Below are positions 43,201-56,000 of a stretch of 64,000 bases of DNA, in pieces. The notes beneath the pieces were generated by a model. That model was not told the origin of the DNA and made no database searches. It worked only from the letters and a program-made list of their open reading frames with translations. The stretch covers positions 4,860,027 to 4,924,026 of the forward strand of contig NC_054390.1 in the NCBI RefSeq assembly GCF_001625195.1, read 5' to 3'. The translations under genes and the position numbers were made by a program. Position 1 is the first letter of the stretch. Each line of letters begins with the position of its first letter. This DNA comes from Drechmeria coniospora. Its lineage: Eukaryota > Ascomycota > Sordariomycetes > Hypocreales > Ophiocordycipitaceae.

Positions 43201-46200
43201 TAAGTAGATACAGGTACGGAGTACTGTACTTGTACTGTAAGTATGTAATACTCGTGTGCTAGGTACTAGGTAGGTATGAGCACCTGCTGTCCAGCAGCTG
43301 CAATGAGGTGAGGTACATGCACGAACGTGTACGGAGTGCAGTATACAGGTTAGTACTAGGGTAATAATACAACCAGTGACTACTAGTACCTTGTACGTTG
43401 GTACAAAGGTAATTTGTACAGCGTGCCTACAGTACTTACAAGTACAATGCGGTATTACTCCGTGCAGATTCAGAGCATTGTAGGTACAAGTACGGAGTAC
43501 GGAGCACTGTTCTATGGTGCACTGCGTACTAGGTAGGTTAGTACCTTAGGTAGGTAGCTTACCCAATGACTCCGTACCAGGTACCTAGTAGTACTCAAGT
43601 GCAAAGTGCCTGTTGCGCATGGACGAACTGTGCTGCGGCAAGAACATGTGCCGCAGCCAATGGCCGCCATCTCTGCTCCACACGTATCGGCCCCCCAGCC
43701 GCCAACAGACTCGGCATCGTCGTTCCATTGCGTCTAGTCATGGAGATTGCGATTGATATTGGCCCGTCGAATGCATGCATGCACCGGGAGTGTGCGGACC
43801 GACTGAACGGCAATGTGTCGTGACGGTGTACTAGTTCGCACCGCGTCGTTGGCCTTGCGTGTGTTATGCGCTATTTTGACTTCGCCTTGTTCATGTACTT
43901 GTACTGCTGGCCGTTGATTCAACAGGCACGGTGAGCGGATGAATGAACAAGGGGATCGGCGTCCGTGCCTCTGGCGGCGGCTTCCCACAAATGCCATCGC
44001 CGGCTTCCTTCATTGAAAGCGGATCGTCAATTTGCATTCATGATCCCTACTCCGCGCAGGGCCCTTGCAGTACTTGCACCGATGCATGCGCGGAAACGGA
44101 CGACGCTCCAGTCTCCTGCCCGCTGAGCCCCCGGGGCCCCCTGTCGGCGAAACGGATTGGTGACCCGTATTTTGCTTCGTTTGTTCTCCTCCCAAATGCA
44201 ACATGTAGATCGTCCGACCTGCCCAACAAACGCCTTGCCTTGGTTGTTGCCTCGAACGTCCATGGTCGGCTATCGAGACGGCCAGCCTACTATCGAGTCA
44301 ATGTCTCAAAATCAGGGACACGGCACTAGAGCGATAAAGTGATTAACCCCTTAACCGTGTGCAAGTACTCACTTCACGCAGCGAGTGTGTTCTGCCGCAA
44401 GGGTTCTACCGGACGCTCGTACAAGTGCATGGGGTGCAGGTAACAAGGCTCTGCTTCATTCCGGAGTACACCGCATCGAGACGAGGCACCTACAAGTATT
44501 CCTCGTCCGTTGCATCGAGCTCGCTCGGCACCTCGCATGGCAGCCACTGCAGTGCGTGCATGGGCAGCCGGAGTGGCCGTCCAGAGCACCCGTCGCTCCG
44601 TGGACGGCCTCCACCGTTCGTCTCGGGGAATGCCCTTGGTCGGCCGGCCGCTGCAACCGCTTTGCAACGATCGGTGCGATGCAATGGTGCACGTGCATGC
44701 ATTGAGGGGGGCCTCTACATACTCCGTACACTGCTTCAAGTACTGCATTTGGGTCGCCGCTAGCCGATGCTCCTCTATTCGTTCGTCTCGAGACAACGCT
44801 TCTACATGTGAGACCGATCTGCCGCTAGGCCCGGCTGGACAATAATTTCCACCTCCTTCTCCCACCTGCAGTACAAGCAGAGTACCTGCAGGCACGGAGT
44901 ACTTGTACGCCTACAAATAGATACTTACTTGTAAGTAAGTGCGGAGTACGGAGCATCACTAGCCGTCGTTCTCCCTCGAGGTACCGAGTATTCGGCTGCT
45001 GCATGTGCATGTACTTGCTGTAGTTGTAAGATGTGTGCCGAGTACGGAGTACTCCGTTCGGAGTACATTGTATCGATGGAGTACCAGTAAGTACGAGCAC
45101 AAAGTACTGTACCGAGTACATGGCAGTGCACCTACATGTACCTACATGTACTTGCTGCACAAGTAATTACATGCGTGCCACAAAGACTCGCGCGCCACAA
45201 TGGCATGGACGGCAAGTAACAAAGGAAAAAGAAGAAAAACAATGGCACGAGTAATTACTAGCACGAGGTACCGAGAGGGCCACATCGTCGAACAATAAGC
45301 CCTCGGTTCCCTTGCCCGTACCGTTACATTCGTGCATTTTTTCCTGCGCGCCGCCCTGGGTAGCGGCCAAGGTTCGCAAGGCGATGACACGCTTCGATCA
45401 ATGCAGCAAAGACCGAGTCGAGCTTGTCATGGTGGAATCTCTTGGCCTCATTTCGTCGTGACATTCGCAATCACCTACGAGACGACGGACGGACGGACCT
45501 TTCCTTTCTTGAGCGATGGTGTGGGTGGTGGTGTTGAACGCGAGTGGTGGCGTGTGGGCGGTGCATGTCTCGTCGGCCAAACCTCAAAATCCCCGTCTTT
45601 CACGCACCACAGCACTCCGTACTGGCACCATGCCACTACTGTGCATCTGCCAAGTTTGCATGCACTGTTTGATGGTGTATTGCGTCGGTAAATGAATTGC
45701 AGATTTGTATGGAGGACCTTGACATCAGTATGGCTCCTTTCGTACTGCACTTGACCAGTGCACTAGGTTCATTGCACGCACTCCGTGGTAGGTAGACTCC
45801 GTAGTAGATAGACTCCGGAGTAGGTAGAGTAGGTAGTGCTGTGGTGCTTCTTTCAACTTGTACCAATGCCACCGTGCATGTACGAGCAGGCATCGTCGTG
45901 CAAGTCGTACTGTGCAAATACAGCGCACGATGCTGCGCACGATGCAGCACACACGTTCAGTCACCGGACGGGCTTGCTCTTATTACAAGCAATACCTACT
46001 TGCACCGGCACCTAATGCAAGCACTTGTACTCCGTATCCACCTGCACAAGTAATAGTGTTCGTGGTGGAGCCGGCGGCCGGGTTCGCGCCATCGTCCATA
46101 TGCATGAACATGACGTGCGGAGATGAGACAGCTAGCCACGTTGTTGCCTACCGCCATCACTACCCGTATGGAATTACATGTATGCAAAAGTCTTGCTAGA

Positions 46201-46491
46201 TCAGCGGGAAGGGCACTGTGGAGATGTAGGAATGGCTCCGAGTCGGATCTACAGCATAACATTTTTTTGGGAGAATCGTCGTCTCCCCCGACAGCCCTGA
46301 TGTGAGGTCATCATCGACTCCATGCCCAAGGAACGGACAAGTCGCCCACGTCCAGATGGTTGCCGGAACCATCCGTCGTAGTTGCGTGCGTCCGAAGGGC
46401 GCTTCGTCATCCACACGCCATGCCTGTTTCCCATGCGTCGCAGCCTCATCATTGGCCGTCACGTCGAACCGGCTTGCCGTCGTGGTGCCCG
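40229..46491. other. 6.3-kb gene-poor spacer between kin4 and gwt1
   Basis: The left 1.3 kb is likely kin4 leader and promoter, with C/T- and GA-rich tracts, a G13 run (40313-40325) and a GTCGTCGAGC repeat (40691-40748). From about 41,540 to 46,060 the spacer word GTACGGAGTAC/GTACTCCGTAC and relatives (GTACTTAC, CCTAGTAC) recur every few hundred bases, densest at 42,050-43,600. Open frames here are short and lack family resemblance. No transposon protein is recognisable. Confidence 0.5.
40691..40748. repeat. GTCGTCGAGC / GTC tandem repeat
   Basis: Three units of GTCGTCGAGC-type followed by a run of GTC triplets, in the probable leader region of kin4. Confidence 0.9.
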
Positions 46492-48060
46492 TCAGAGTTT
46501 TATCGACACATCTAGATGATCCAACGCGAGAGCGACGCCCGTCAACGTCGCCGTGTAGGCCAGCAGGATTCCGACCGCCAACAAGGGCGTCGCGTCGAGG
46601 GTGTGAACCGTCATGTTGACCAGGCCTGTCATGAGGTTGGCCAGGAGAAATATGAAGAGGCCGTTGCGGTTAAAGGCCCGGAGGACGCGGCTGGTGGCGC
46701 CGTCGTAGGCTTCCCTCTCCGACTTGGCATCCGTCGCGTGATGGAACGAGGGAAAGAACAAGGTGTCTATGCAGCAAAAGGCCAGAATCTGGACCGTGTT
46801 AAAGGCCGCGACCCATAGGACGTAGGGCATATTCGCCAACCGCCGAGAGACGTTGAGGTTGATGCCAATGGAGTAGCTCGTGGAGAGCCAGTACATGCCC
46901 GTCCAGGCGGCGGCCCAGGCGGCAACGGTCACGAGGAGCGTCTTCCGCTGCGCGCCCGGGTTCGTCGTGTTTCTCGCGTTGATGTTGCGTGGAATGAGCA
47001 TCATGCCGAGATGCTGGCCGGCGAGAAAGATGGCCAGGTATCCGATGAAGCTAAAGAGTCCCTCCCTGTTCATCGATACCAGGTCCGTCCTGGGCGCCGA
47101 GATGATGAACGCCTTCAACTCCGTGTTGTCGAGCACAAGCTGGTAGAGGCCGGCGACGAGGAGCGCGAGGGCGGCGAACGAGGGAATCACCTTCGTCGCC
47201 GCCTGGCAGGCAGCGACGAAAGGAGGGAGGAGGCCGAGGGTGAAGAAGAAATTCCAGTGGACCCCGTACTCGGTGACGTGCTCGGCGTAGTCGAGGCCTT
47301 TGACGCTCAGGAGACGGATGAGGCCGAGGACGAAGAGGGGGATCGAGTGGCGGGTCGAGCGGAGCAGACGTCGGAGGAGAGGCACGGAATGACCGGAGAG
47401 CCTCTCTTTCAGCACAGGGCGTGCCGCGACGACGCCGCCGGCGAAGACGAAGGAGCCGACGCCGAGGTCCATCAGCGAGGTGCCCCAGGTTTCGACCTTG
47501 GCGAAGCGCCGGGGAAACAGGCGGAAGTCGACGGCGAGAATGGCGACGACCGTGGAAACCATCATGCAGCCTCGGTATGTCGTCAGGAACGGTTTCATCG
47601 GCAGCGCGTCGAGCTGCTTGCCGGCGTCCTTGGCGTCTGCCGACGGCGGAACCTTGAGCTTTTTTCGTCGAGCGCCCGTGCTTAGCGGTATCATGTACAC
47701 CAGCGCGATCGGGGCCAGGAGGAAAATATCCAGCAGCATCGGCGTTTTCGAGTAGAGCGTCATGGAGAGGAGGATGGCGCAGACGTTGAGGCCGTAGTCA
47801 ACGACGAGGCCGAGGGCGGAGCTGGGCTTGAAGAAGGACTGGCGAGCTTGCAGGACGGACCATAGCAGCATGGCCACCTAAGAGTAGAAGAAACGCGTCA
47901 GTCGTTGCCGTTGCGGGCTTGCCTTTGCATCGGCGGCATCGAGAGCGGGACCACTGACCGGCGCAACGGACGTCACATAGTTGATGTCGGCGACGGAGCT
48001 GCCGGAATGGTTGGACACAAAGTCCTCCTTTCTCTGCTTGTAGCTTGTTGAATTAGACAT
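46492..48060 (-). CDS. gwt1: GPI-anchored wall transfer protein 1 (inositol acyltransferase)
   Basis: GWT1 (PIG-W) acylates the inositol of glucosaminyl-phosphatidylinositol in the ER, an early step in GPI-anchor synthesis; it is the target of the antifungal class that includes manogepix. Two exons: 48060-47959 and 47877-46492, with an 81-nt phase-0 intron (GTCAGT...CTCTTAG). The product is 495 residues. The start [20 protein letters not shown] and VTSVAP joined to [16 protein letters not shown] match the family. The lumenal SYKQ.KE.FV start, [20 protein letters not shown] and the segment [13 protein letters not shown] are characteristic. About a dozen hydrophobic segments follow, ending in [10 protein letters not shown]. 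Length is normal for the family. Confidence 0.96.
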
Positions 48061-49111
48061 TCCGGGGGACGGGACGGGAGAAGCAGATGGCTTCTCTCAG
48101 ACCGGCAGAGGAGAGTGAGGTCAAGACATGAGAGCGACGAGTCGGATTAAAGTTGAAAAAATAGCACTCGATCGTTGGTGGTTGACCGGTCTTGCATATC
48201 AGCTGGAGGCCAAATAAGGGCTGGAGCAGCTGGAGGCAAGACGTTGCCATTTCGTCGCCGACTCTCGTCACGTGGGGCCCATCATGTCTTTTGTTGCTGC
48301 AAGTCAGTAATAATATGACTACACCTTTCCAGTCCGGCACTAATAATACGGCACACTGTACAGTAAACTTGTAATTTACAGCGTACTCTGTATGTTAGCC
48401 CGGAATTACAGGGACTCCCATGGATTCTCTGCCAACATCGGCTCCTGCGTGATTGCCTTTGCCCTTCTCACAACGCCTCATACCAGTTGGCCTCCTTCGG
48501 CAGCGGCCAACAGTATGGACATGTCTTTTTGGTTGGCAAAAAAAAAAAAAAAAAGAACCACCTCGTTGGCCCCCGATGCAATGGTAATCAACGCGTGACG
48601 CAACGTCACCGGCCCCGCCTCGTTCCTTTGAGCTTCTCGACGTCAGGCATCAACCGTCGCGTCGTGGCGCCCTCTGCTTTGTTTCCCATCAACGAGTATT
48701 GGAAGAGAGTGAGAAAATTGCAAGCCGGACAATATCGCTAGTCTCCGCGCTATCTTCAGGTGGCTACGATGCTTTGAATTCAGAACGGTCCAAGCTCCAG
48801 GGTGGCCATTGATGGACCTTGCCTGGGCCGTATCACATACTGGATGCCTCGGCCTCGGGCGTACTGAAAGACGTGAAAAGATATGAATCGCAAGCACCGA
48901 GTCTAGCACCGCAGCACCTTCGATGGCTTTGTTTGGTTTCCCAGAAAGCCTTTATATCATGATCGGACCCGGAACGAAAGGTTGGGCGACCTTTCACGAC
49001 TTGTCACCCGTTACCGTTGCTGTCAGTTTTTGTGCCATCCCACTCTGTGCGCGCGATAGGAGTACGGGTACAAAGACGCGCACAATCTCGTCATCTCTTT
49101 GATCAACACGG
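48061..49111. promoter_or_regulatory. Divergent region between gwt1 and the BTB-like gene
   Basis: About 1.05 kb between divergent start codons, so both promoters should lie here. It includes an A-run of about 15 at 48540-48554 and one weak TACTCTGTA-type word near 48384. No gene is supportable. Confidence 0.5.
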
Positions 49112-50389
49112 ATGCCCGACATGCCACGAACAAGGCGAACGAGGGCTCGTCCCAAGATTGAGCCCATCTATACCGGTGTCTTTCCGATGACGACATCGCT
49201 GCTCAGGACCCCCGTCGCTCGAGAGTACAAGCTTCGATCAGCTTCGCCGCTGTCTCCTCGAACCGTGCAAGCATCGACTTTGGACAGTGAAAATGTCGGA
49301 CAGCATGACAGGGGGTTGGCAGCGGGCGCACCGGCGGGAAGCCCTGCTCGAGTGGCAGGCATGAAAGCGCGGCTGATTTCCACCAGGGGGGAGAGGGAGG
49401 ACAAAGACCAACATGGGTATTGCTCAGCACCTCTGACAGCCGATTCAGCAAAGTCGGGTCTGTCCCTGCCGCGTATCGAGACGCTGCTCTTTCACGACCA
49501 GCCGCCAAGGAGTGTCGAAGGAGACGGTCCGACGGTGCCGCGAACCGCTGGTGTGGGTGGGTACGGCGTCGGAGGGCACCAGATGGCGACGGACCCGGAG
49601 CGCAGACAGTCACTCCCCGCCGTCACAGCGGACGACCGAAACCTTGGTTTCCAGCGATACCGCGAGCTCCTTTGGCGACGAGGCTTTCTAGAGCTTGGCA
49701 ACATGGGCCAGGCGGACGTGCTCGTCGTGCCGCTCGAGCTCCGACGGTCGTCCCTCATCAGCAGCGGCCGAAGTGGGCTGGAGCGGGAGGGAAGCTCGCC
49801 GGTGGAGGCCGGAGAACGACTCTTTGTCCGGGCCGTGATTCATTCCAAGGACCGGGCGCCCGTCGGCCTCAGCAGAGAGTTTGACCTGCAGACGCTCCGT
49901 GCGACGATCCCGGCGCCGCTGTCGCCGCTGCGATCACCCAACTTTGACCGCAGCACATTGCTATCGGTCGTCTCGCAGGGGAGGCCGTTGTCCCCATCGC
50001 ATCGCTCACCCCTTTCGCCCCAATCACCCCTCCCGTCCCCAGGGTTTCGCCGCTCGGGCGCTCGGCACAGGGGCTCGGTGACTGCGCTGGCGACGGCGTC
50101 TGAGAGGCAGCATGGCGGGCCACTTGCCATGCCGATTCGTGCGTACCATGCTCAGCCCCCAGATCCGTCCGAGCTAACGACGACAGATGTTCGGTACGCC
50201 CGGGCCAACCTGCCAGCACTCGCTGCCATCATGATGTCCAACCAGGTTCGGCGTGGGGATAGGATTGACCTACCGATGCCGCACCCGAAAGCATGGATGG
50301 AGACGGTCGCGTACGTGTACACGGGCGAGTCGTCGTTGCTGACGGAGCGGGTGAAAGGCAATATAGTGTACCTTGGTGGGAAGGTGTAA
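49112..50389 (+). CDS. Hypothetical protein with weak BTB/POZ-like C-terminus
   Basis: Uninterrupted 425-codon frame; I do not recognise a named family. The first 180 residues are basic, Ser/Pro/Arg-rich and probably disordered. A more ordered patch follows (FQRYRELLWRRGFLELG and ADVLVVPLELRRSS, about 180-220). A Pro/Ser-rich segment with repeated SPLSPQSPLPSP-like pieces covers about 280-310. The C-terminus reads RGDRIDLPMPHPKAW, then METVAYVYTGE, then VKGNIVYLGGKV. The layout of a hydrophobic strand, HP.AW, .YVYTGE and .NI.YLGG resembles the end of fungal BTB-like domains, in which a Tyr-x-Tyr-Thr-Gly-Glu step precedes the last helix. The stop TAA follows directly. Alternative starts lie at residues 4 and 26. 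Function unknown; a protein-binding adaptor is a guess. Confidence 0.6.
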   Translation: MPDMPRTRRTRARPKIEPIYTGVFPMTTSLLRTPVAREYKLRSASPLSPRTVQASTLDSENVGQHDRGLAAGAPAGSPARVAGMKARLISTRGEREDKDQHGYCSAPLTADSAKSGLSLPRIETLLFHDQPPRSVEGDGPTVPRTAGVGGYGVGGHQMATDPERRQSLPAVTADDRNLGFQRYRELLWRRGFLELGNMGQADVLVVPLELRRSSLISSGRSGLEREGSSPVEAGERLFVRAVIHSKDRAPVGLSREFDLQTLRATIPAPLSPLRSPNFDRSTLLSVVSQGRPLSPSHRSPLSPQSPLPSPGFRRSGARHRGSVTALATASERQHGGPLAMPIRAYHAQPPDPSELTTTDVRYARANLPALAAIMMSNQVRRGDRIDLPMPHPKAWMETVAYVYTGESSLLTERVKGNIVYLGGKV

Positions 50390-51348
50390 ATAAGTGCCAG
50401 CAAACGTCGATGCAGCTGCGAGGGAAGCTCACCGGGCTCATTGCGGTTATGAGGAGCCGTTATTATGCCATGCACAATCATATTACTCCCTTCCTTTCCT
50501 TTCCCTATTGACGTGAAACGGACGGCTTGAGGATGAAGGGCGTAATCGATGTTGACCAAAGCCAGCTATGCTGGCCAGCTCTTGGGCATCGAATATGATT
50601 CGATAGGGTGCATGTCCTGCGGACAATGCACGCCACATGTGGTGGTTGTCGAAAGTGCCAGATGCATCATGGGGATGCATTCATTCGCATATATGTGTAG
50701 GTTCTCGCATCAACGCCCGTGCCTAATGCCACCTTGACACCGTTACGAGCCTGCGGGGACGGTCTCAGCAAATGTCATATCTCGCGCCATTGGGGGAGCT
50801 CTGGCGCAGTAGAGGTGCAACGCAGACAACCAGGATGCTCCGGTGCCATCATTGGACTTCAGGTCGTCGTCGTCAGGTGCCTCCATTTTCGCCGGCATGT
50901 GAATAAAGCCCAAGATGACGCGCGCGCACATGCACACACGCCCCCTGGACCACTCTCGGCATCTGCCCCTCTTCTCTTCCCCTTCCTCGCATTTCCCCCA
51001 TTCGATAGAGCTACAGAACCGGCGGGCAGAAGACAAGGGACCACACCACTATTCGCGCCACGATGCACCATGGCATTCAGCCGCCGTTAGAGGCGCGACC
51101 CATGACGGAGGCGTGGCCCGGGGGGGGGGGGGGGGGTTGCTGATGGACATCCCTGCGTCGCCACCTGAGGTTGAGGGGAAGTGTAGAGGCCTTCTAGAAC
51201 CGGCGGACGGCCGCACGGCAGATCTATGGTGCATGCATGTTGGCAGCTCCTCTGCCAAGTGGACGGCTTTGAGGCGAAAAAAAAAGAAAGAAAAAATGAG
51301 AATAGGCGACCGACGGGTGGACGGCGATGGATGGACTTGCAGAAGCCA

Positions 51349-51413
51349 AGTGGACGGCTGGACGACCAGGTGGACGGACAAGCGGGCGGACTGGTGGACG
51401 GACTGGTGGACAT
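51349..51413. repeat. GTGGACGGACTG-type tandem repeat
   Basis: Successive GTGGACGG and GACTGGTGGACG units with small variations, in intergenic DNA. Confidence 0.8.
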
Positions 51414-52670
51414 GATGTGTGTCCGTTCAGTTGGTTGGGGCCACGAAAGCGTAAACGACAATCTCAGCCTCGCCCGCGACGGCCCAGAGAAAAGTTCGCG
51501 TAGCAGCCGTACCATGACGGCGGCCGTCTTTTTGCTTTACCTATTTTCGAGGTTCCTCGGTCGGCTTCTCGAACAAGTATTCCTTCTCCCTCTCGGAGGC
51601 ACCGGTCGCAGCTGCGACAAGCACCCTGGTTCTCGAGGCAGTGGCGCTGGGAGATGCGGGAGATGCATCGGCATCCGGCGCCGGAGCTGGTGATGGAAGG
51701 ACGCGGACGGACGTGGGTGGACGTTGGTGCGCGCGAGGTATTGCAAATTGCATGTCTCACCCACTGCGGCTGCAGCGGCACTCGTGCGTCATGATGGCAG
51801 GGTTTTCACATGACGCATCCAAGCACAACGCCATGCGCCGACCGCCGAAGGCCGATGGAAGCCCTCCTACGTCACTCGGCCGACTCTCCACGGGCGAGAA
51901 GTCGACGAGGACTATGATGATGTTGAAGCAGAAGCTGATGCTGCTCCCTCTCCACTCCGCAGGAGCAACGGGCACATTCATGTTACTCTCCAATGGGGGC
52001 CGGTCCGACACGGCAGCTTTCTGCCGAGGTCGACGAGTGCGTTCTGCAACATCGGTTGGTCGAGATTCGTGTTTCCTGGCCCATATCGTTTGACATCATA
52101 TAGTACGGAGTCCCCTATGATTCAATCTTGGAGGTGCGCATGCACGATACTGGGAGTGGCAGATGTTAGCCGCAATGGACACCAAAGTACAGTACTCCGC
52201 ACGTATGCTTATACAAGCTTCGACTCAACCGGGGCCGGGACGTCTGTCTCACAATCCCGACGCGAGAAAAAGCAAATGTGGCCTGGGGAGGGAGAGAGGG
52301 GTGAGGTGGGAAAGGGGAGGGGGGGGGGGGTTGGATTGGACTACTTGCGATGCAACACCTACTTACGGAGTACATACGGAGTACTTACATACAGCATACT
52401 GCAAGTACGGAGTACATGCGAGTACTTACAGATAGGGTACGCAGTTGCACCTCCACGCGTGCAGTACAGTACTTGCACAGTACAAGGACACAACGTACAA
52501 TGCGCCTCTTACTAGCACGTATTTCTCGTGCGTGCACGGTATACTTATATTGGTACAAGTTCGAGAGAGGAGAGAGGCCCAACGTCAAAGTGGAAAGTCG
52601 CAGCGGGGATGGACGGTGAGTCGCAGCTGCCACAGCCGCCGCACCTACTCGGACGCGCCTGCTCGGTCGC

Positions 52671-53051
52671 TCAGTCGCTCTCATTCGTACCTTCCTTCAC
52701 TCCACGTAGCCGCCCACGAGAAGATGCTGAGTCCAAGATGGCCTCTCCTTCCTCTAGGCCCCAGGCCTTGCCGACGTCCAGAGCTGTCTTCTGGTTTGTG
52801 AACTTCATTTTCCTGATCTCGCCTCGCACCCTCTCTCGGTCGTGGGCGTTTTCCATCCCCGCCACGTCGGGTCGATGACGCCGCTCGAAATCGGACTTCT
52901 CCGGCCGAGGGCTTGCACTTGTGTCTTGTCCGTGTCTTGTGTCGTGCATGCGTCGTGCGCCTTGCCTCGTCATTTGCATCGGTGGAGGGAATTTTCCTTT
53001 TGACGCTTCGTCCCGAACGCTCCCGCCCTTATGCGTCGGCTTGCCCGTCAT
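52671..53051 (-). CDS. Possible small hypothetical protein
   Basis: A 126-codon frame from the ATG at 53051. The second half is unusually charged and even in composition for spacer DNA: RRHRPDVAGMENAHDRERV, then RGEIRKMKFTNQKTALDVG, then KAWGLEEGEAI. That contrasts with the Cys/His/Thr-rich nonsense of most other frames nearby. A possible splice donor (GGAAG/GTACGA) lies near 52690, so it may be one exon of a larger gene. No family is recognised and no second exon could be supported; it may be chance. Confidence 0.22.
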   Translation of the reverse strand: MTGKPTHKGGSVRDEASKGKFPPPMQMTRQGARRMHDTRHGQDTSASPRPEKSDFERRHRPDVAGMENAHDRERVRGEIRKMKFTNQKTALDVGKAWGLEEGEAILDSASSRGRLRGVKEGTNESD

Positions 53052-56000
53052 GTCCACGGCAGGGTCCAACTACTAAGCCGGACAGAATACCTCCTCTCGT
53101 CCCTGCTCGTACGACTTTGGGGAGCGGGAATAAGGTCGAAGGCGGCTGGTCGACCATTGGCAGTGCCGAGGGCATGTCTCTCCTCTCTATTCTCCTCGCC
53201 CTCTGCCCTTTCATTGTCTCGGCTTACGTGCCACCTTGGCCTCGGTGAAATGATGACGGTACGTACGGAGTACTGTGCGGAGTATTTTACCTACATATTT
53301 GGATGCTGCGTTGAGACATGTACAACCATGTACAACCATGTGCAGACATGTGCAGACATGTATAAAAATACAGAAATATTCAGCCACGATGCAGATACCG
53401 ACACGGACACCTGAACCTCCTAGGTGTACTGCAGTACGAGTCGATGCATGAACATGTGCAAGTCGAGCTAGCTGCTCGCGTGTGAGTGCAGCAAGACAAG
53501 TCTGCATTGCCTCTTTGTCGCATCAGCAGAGCCGTGACGTCCCCATGGCCGTCGGCTGCAGCGATATATTTAGGCACTCGGCGTCCGCGCAAGTACACAG
53601 ACACACACACGTGCGACCGCTTACGTGTACAAGCAGATGATATCCGTCGTGAATTCCTCGCAAACCGGCTGCTGTCCCATCGGGTTCCCCGCCTCCCGTT
53701 CGACATGCCGTGGCCAACCGATTTCGTCGCCGCCGTCCTCCCGCCTCCCAACGTCCATGGATCATCCTTGATGGGGCCGCTTCATTTCGTCATGGCCATT
53801 TCTTAACTCGTGCACATGTACTGTGCTGCATAAGTACGCTCTGGTGTGGTGTTCGTGCCCTTTTCTGCACTCATCTGTTGCCTGTCATCTGATGGAGAGA
53901 AGAGAGCCCGAGAGGGAGAGGGGATGGGTCGACGGAAGGGTGGCTTTGGTTGGCCAACGACCTCACTAAAGTCTGCGTATCTATTGGATTCACCACCTGT
54001 GCGTACGTACAAGTACAGGCCGAGCAACCCCCGTCGTCGCACCCTATCCTCGTCTTCTCCAAATCGCCGATAGACAAAAAACCCAGTACCGTGCTTGTTA
54101 CGAATGTATATGGCAGAGAGTATACGGCAGAGAGGATGGAAAAGTCCATCGATACGGATATATCAACAACCTTCCACTGTTTCACCAGGCAGGCTCAGCC
54201 GCTGTGCTTCAGAGGGCATGCAGGCATGCATGCACTGATCTCCTACTTTCCTTGCGCATGCATGCTGTACAAGTATGTACTTGCACGTACTCGTGTGAGT
54301 GGAAGCGATCCCGTTCGCTGCCCATGTGGATACTGTCTGCCAGTTGCCGCGGAAGTGCAGGATGCCTGCCGCCGACCTCGCCCCCGCCTGTCTCTGTATC
54401 GCATCTGCACCAGCACATGTCGAGACAGGCGACGAGCGCGCGTACGGCCATTGGTTGCAACGCGGCTTCGACGGAGAATTGTTGCCGCAGTTGTGGAGTG
54501 AATAGGCGGGCGTACGCTTGGTACACGGTAATTAACTGTACTGCATACCTAGTACAGTATGCATATACTGTACCAGTTCATGCAAATACAGTAGTATCAA
54601 CTATTACTGTATAGGTACGTTTACGGTGCAGAGTGCTGAAGGCGCGAGACGTATTGATGCATGCTTGTGTACGGAGTACTTACTACCTAGTAGTAATTCA
54701 TAGGCACCTAAGTACAGGCTGCGAGACATGATGGCTGCTGGCAGTTGGTACCACTCCCCCCCTTGGAGCAGCCGTTGGCCTGTAGCGGGAGGGAACGGGA
54801 AGTGGGCAGTGGGCTGCCCGCCTGTTGTCCCAGGCAGGCAACCCGCCCATGATGGCGATATTTAGTTCCATTCTGCTCCGACACTTACCCACCCCGCTAT
54901 GAGCTCACTGGAACATGGACCTGCCAATAACAATTTAGTGCCAGTACGTACCGCACCTCACCGAATACAACTACAATGTCCAACGTGCATCAAGCCTGGC
55001 AAACTCTTGCACGGACGACATGCCCGGCCAGCGTCCCCCCCCCATGCTCCTCTCACCCGTCCTTCCCCCTTTCGTCCTTGGATGCAAGGCTGCAGAAATG
55101 GGATGGAAATTGAAGCACACTCCAAGAATGCTCGCTCGCCGTATCCGCATCGAGTACTCCGTGCTCCGTACGCGAATGGGCACATGCTCTCGTTTTGCTA
55201 TTTTCAGACATGCGACCGACCCTCCTAAATAAACCCCCTTTTAGCGACGCTCCCCTCCCTCCCTCGCCAAGACGGCAACCCCATGCAGTAATTCAATACA
55301 TTAAGAATATGTGCTAACCTACTCGTCGCTAGCAGCAGGAACGGGAGTACAAAAACGAACACACGACAAGAATCAACAAACGACCGAGTACAGATTACAT
55401 TGTACAGAAAACGTCGCACCGATGGGACACGAGGAGGGGTGGAAAGGGGGGGGGGCATGCCGACACAGCATGATTTCCTCTCGGCAAATAGCAAGCAATA
55501 GCCCTTTCTGACCCAGCCAGCCATGGCGACTGTCAACCAGCTCGCCGTGTCGTGCCCCGACCCGGACGTACATGCGATCCGTACACCTCTACCCATGCAC
55601 CGCATCTCTCATTGGGCCTCTTGCCCCGAGCCCGACATCTTGTGCAACGCACTCACGGCATCGAGCCTTGGCTGCCACTGCAACGAAGCCCCCCCTTCCC
55701 AGACATGTCATATCGCTTGCGCGCTGCTAGCAACTTTGGCACAGGAGCAGATGGTGGGCACAGTCTTCACCAATACCAAGCAACTCTTCAGCTCTATGCT
55801 CCCTGCTCGATCTATCATCCTTTGGGCAATGTACATGTTGCGGCCAGGGTGCCCATGAGCCCAGCCATCGTTCCATTTCCGATTGTCGTCACTCACACTT
55901 TTCGCTACATGCCAGAGCCTTTTCCCGTCCATGCCGCCAAACCATTGACCGAAAATGCAATTGTGCCCAGTCTGAGACAGCGTCGTCGCTTCCACGCCCC

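Noticed and set aside
40229..46491. Secondary-metabolite or effector cluster in the gene-poor block
   Set aside because: No PKS, NRPS, P450, transporter or secreted Cys-rich protein could be supported.
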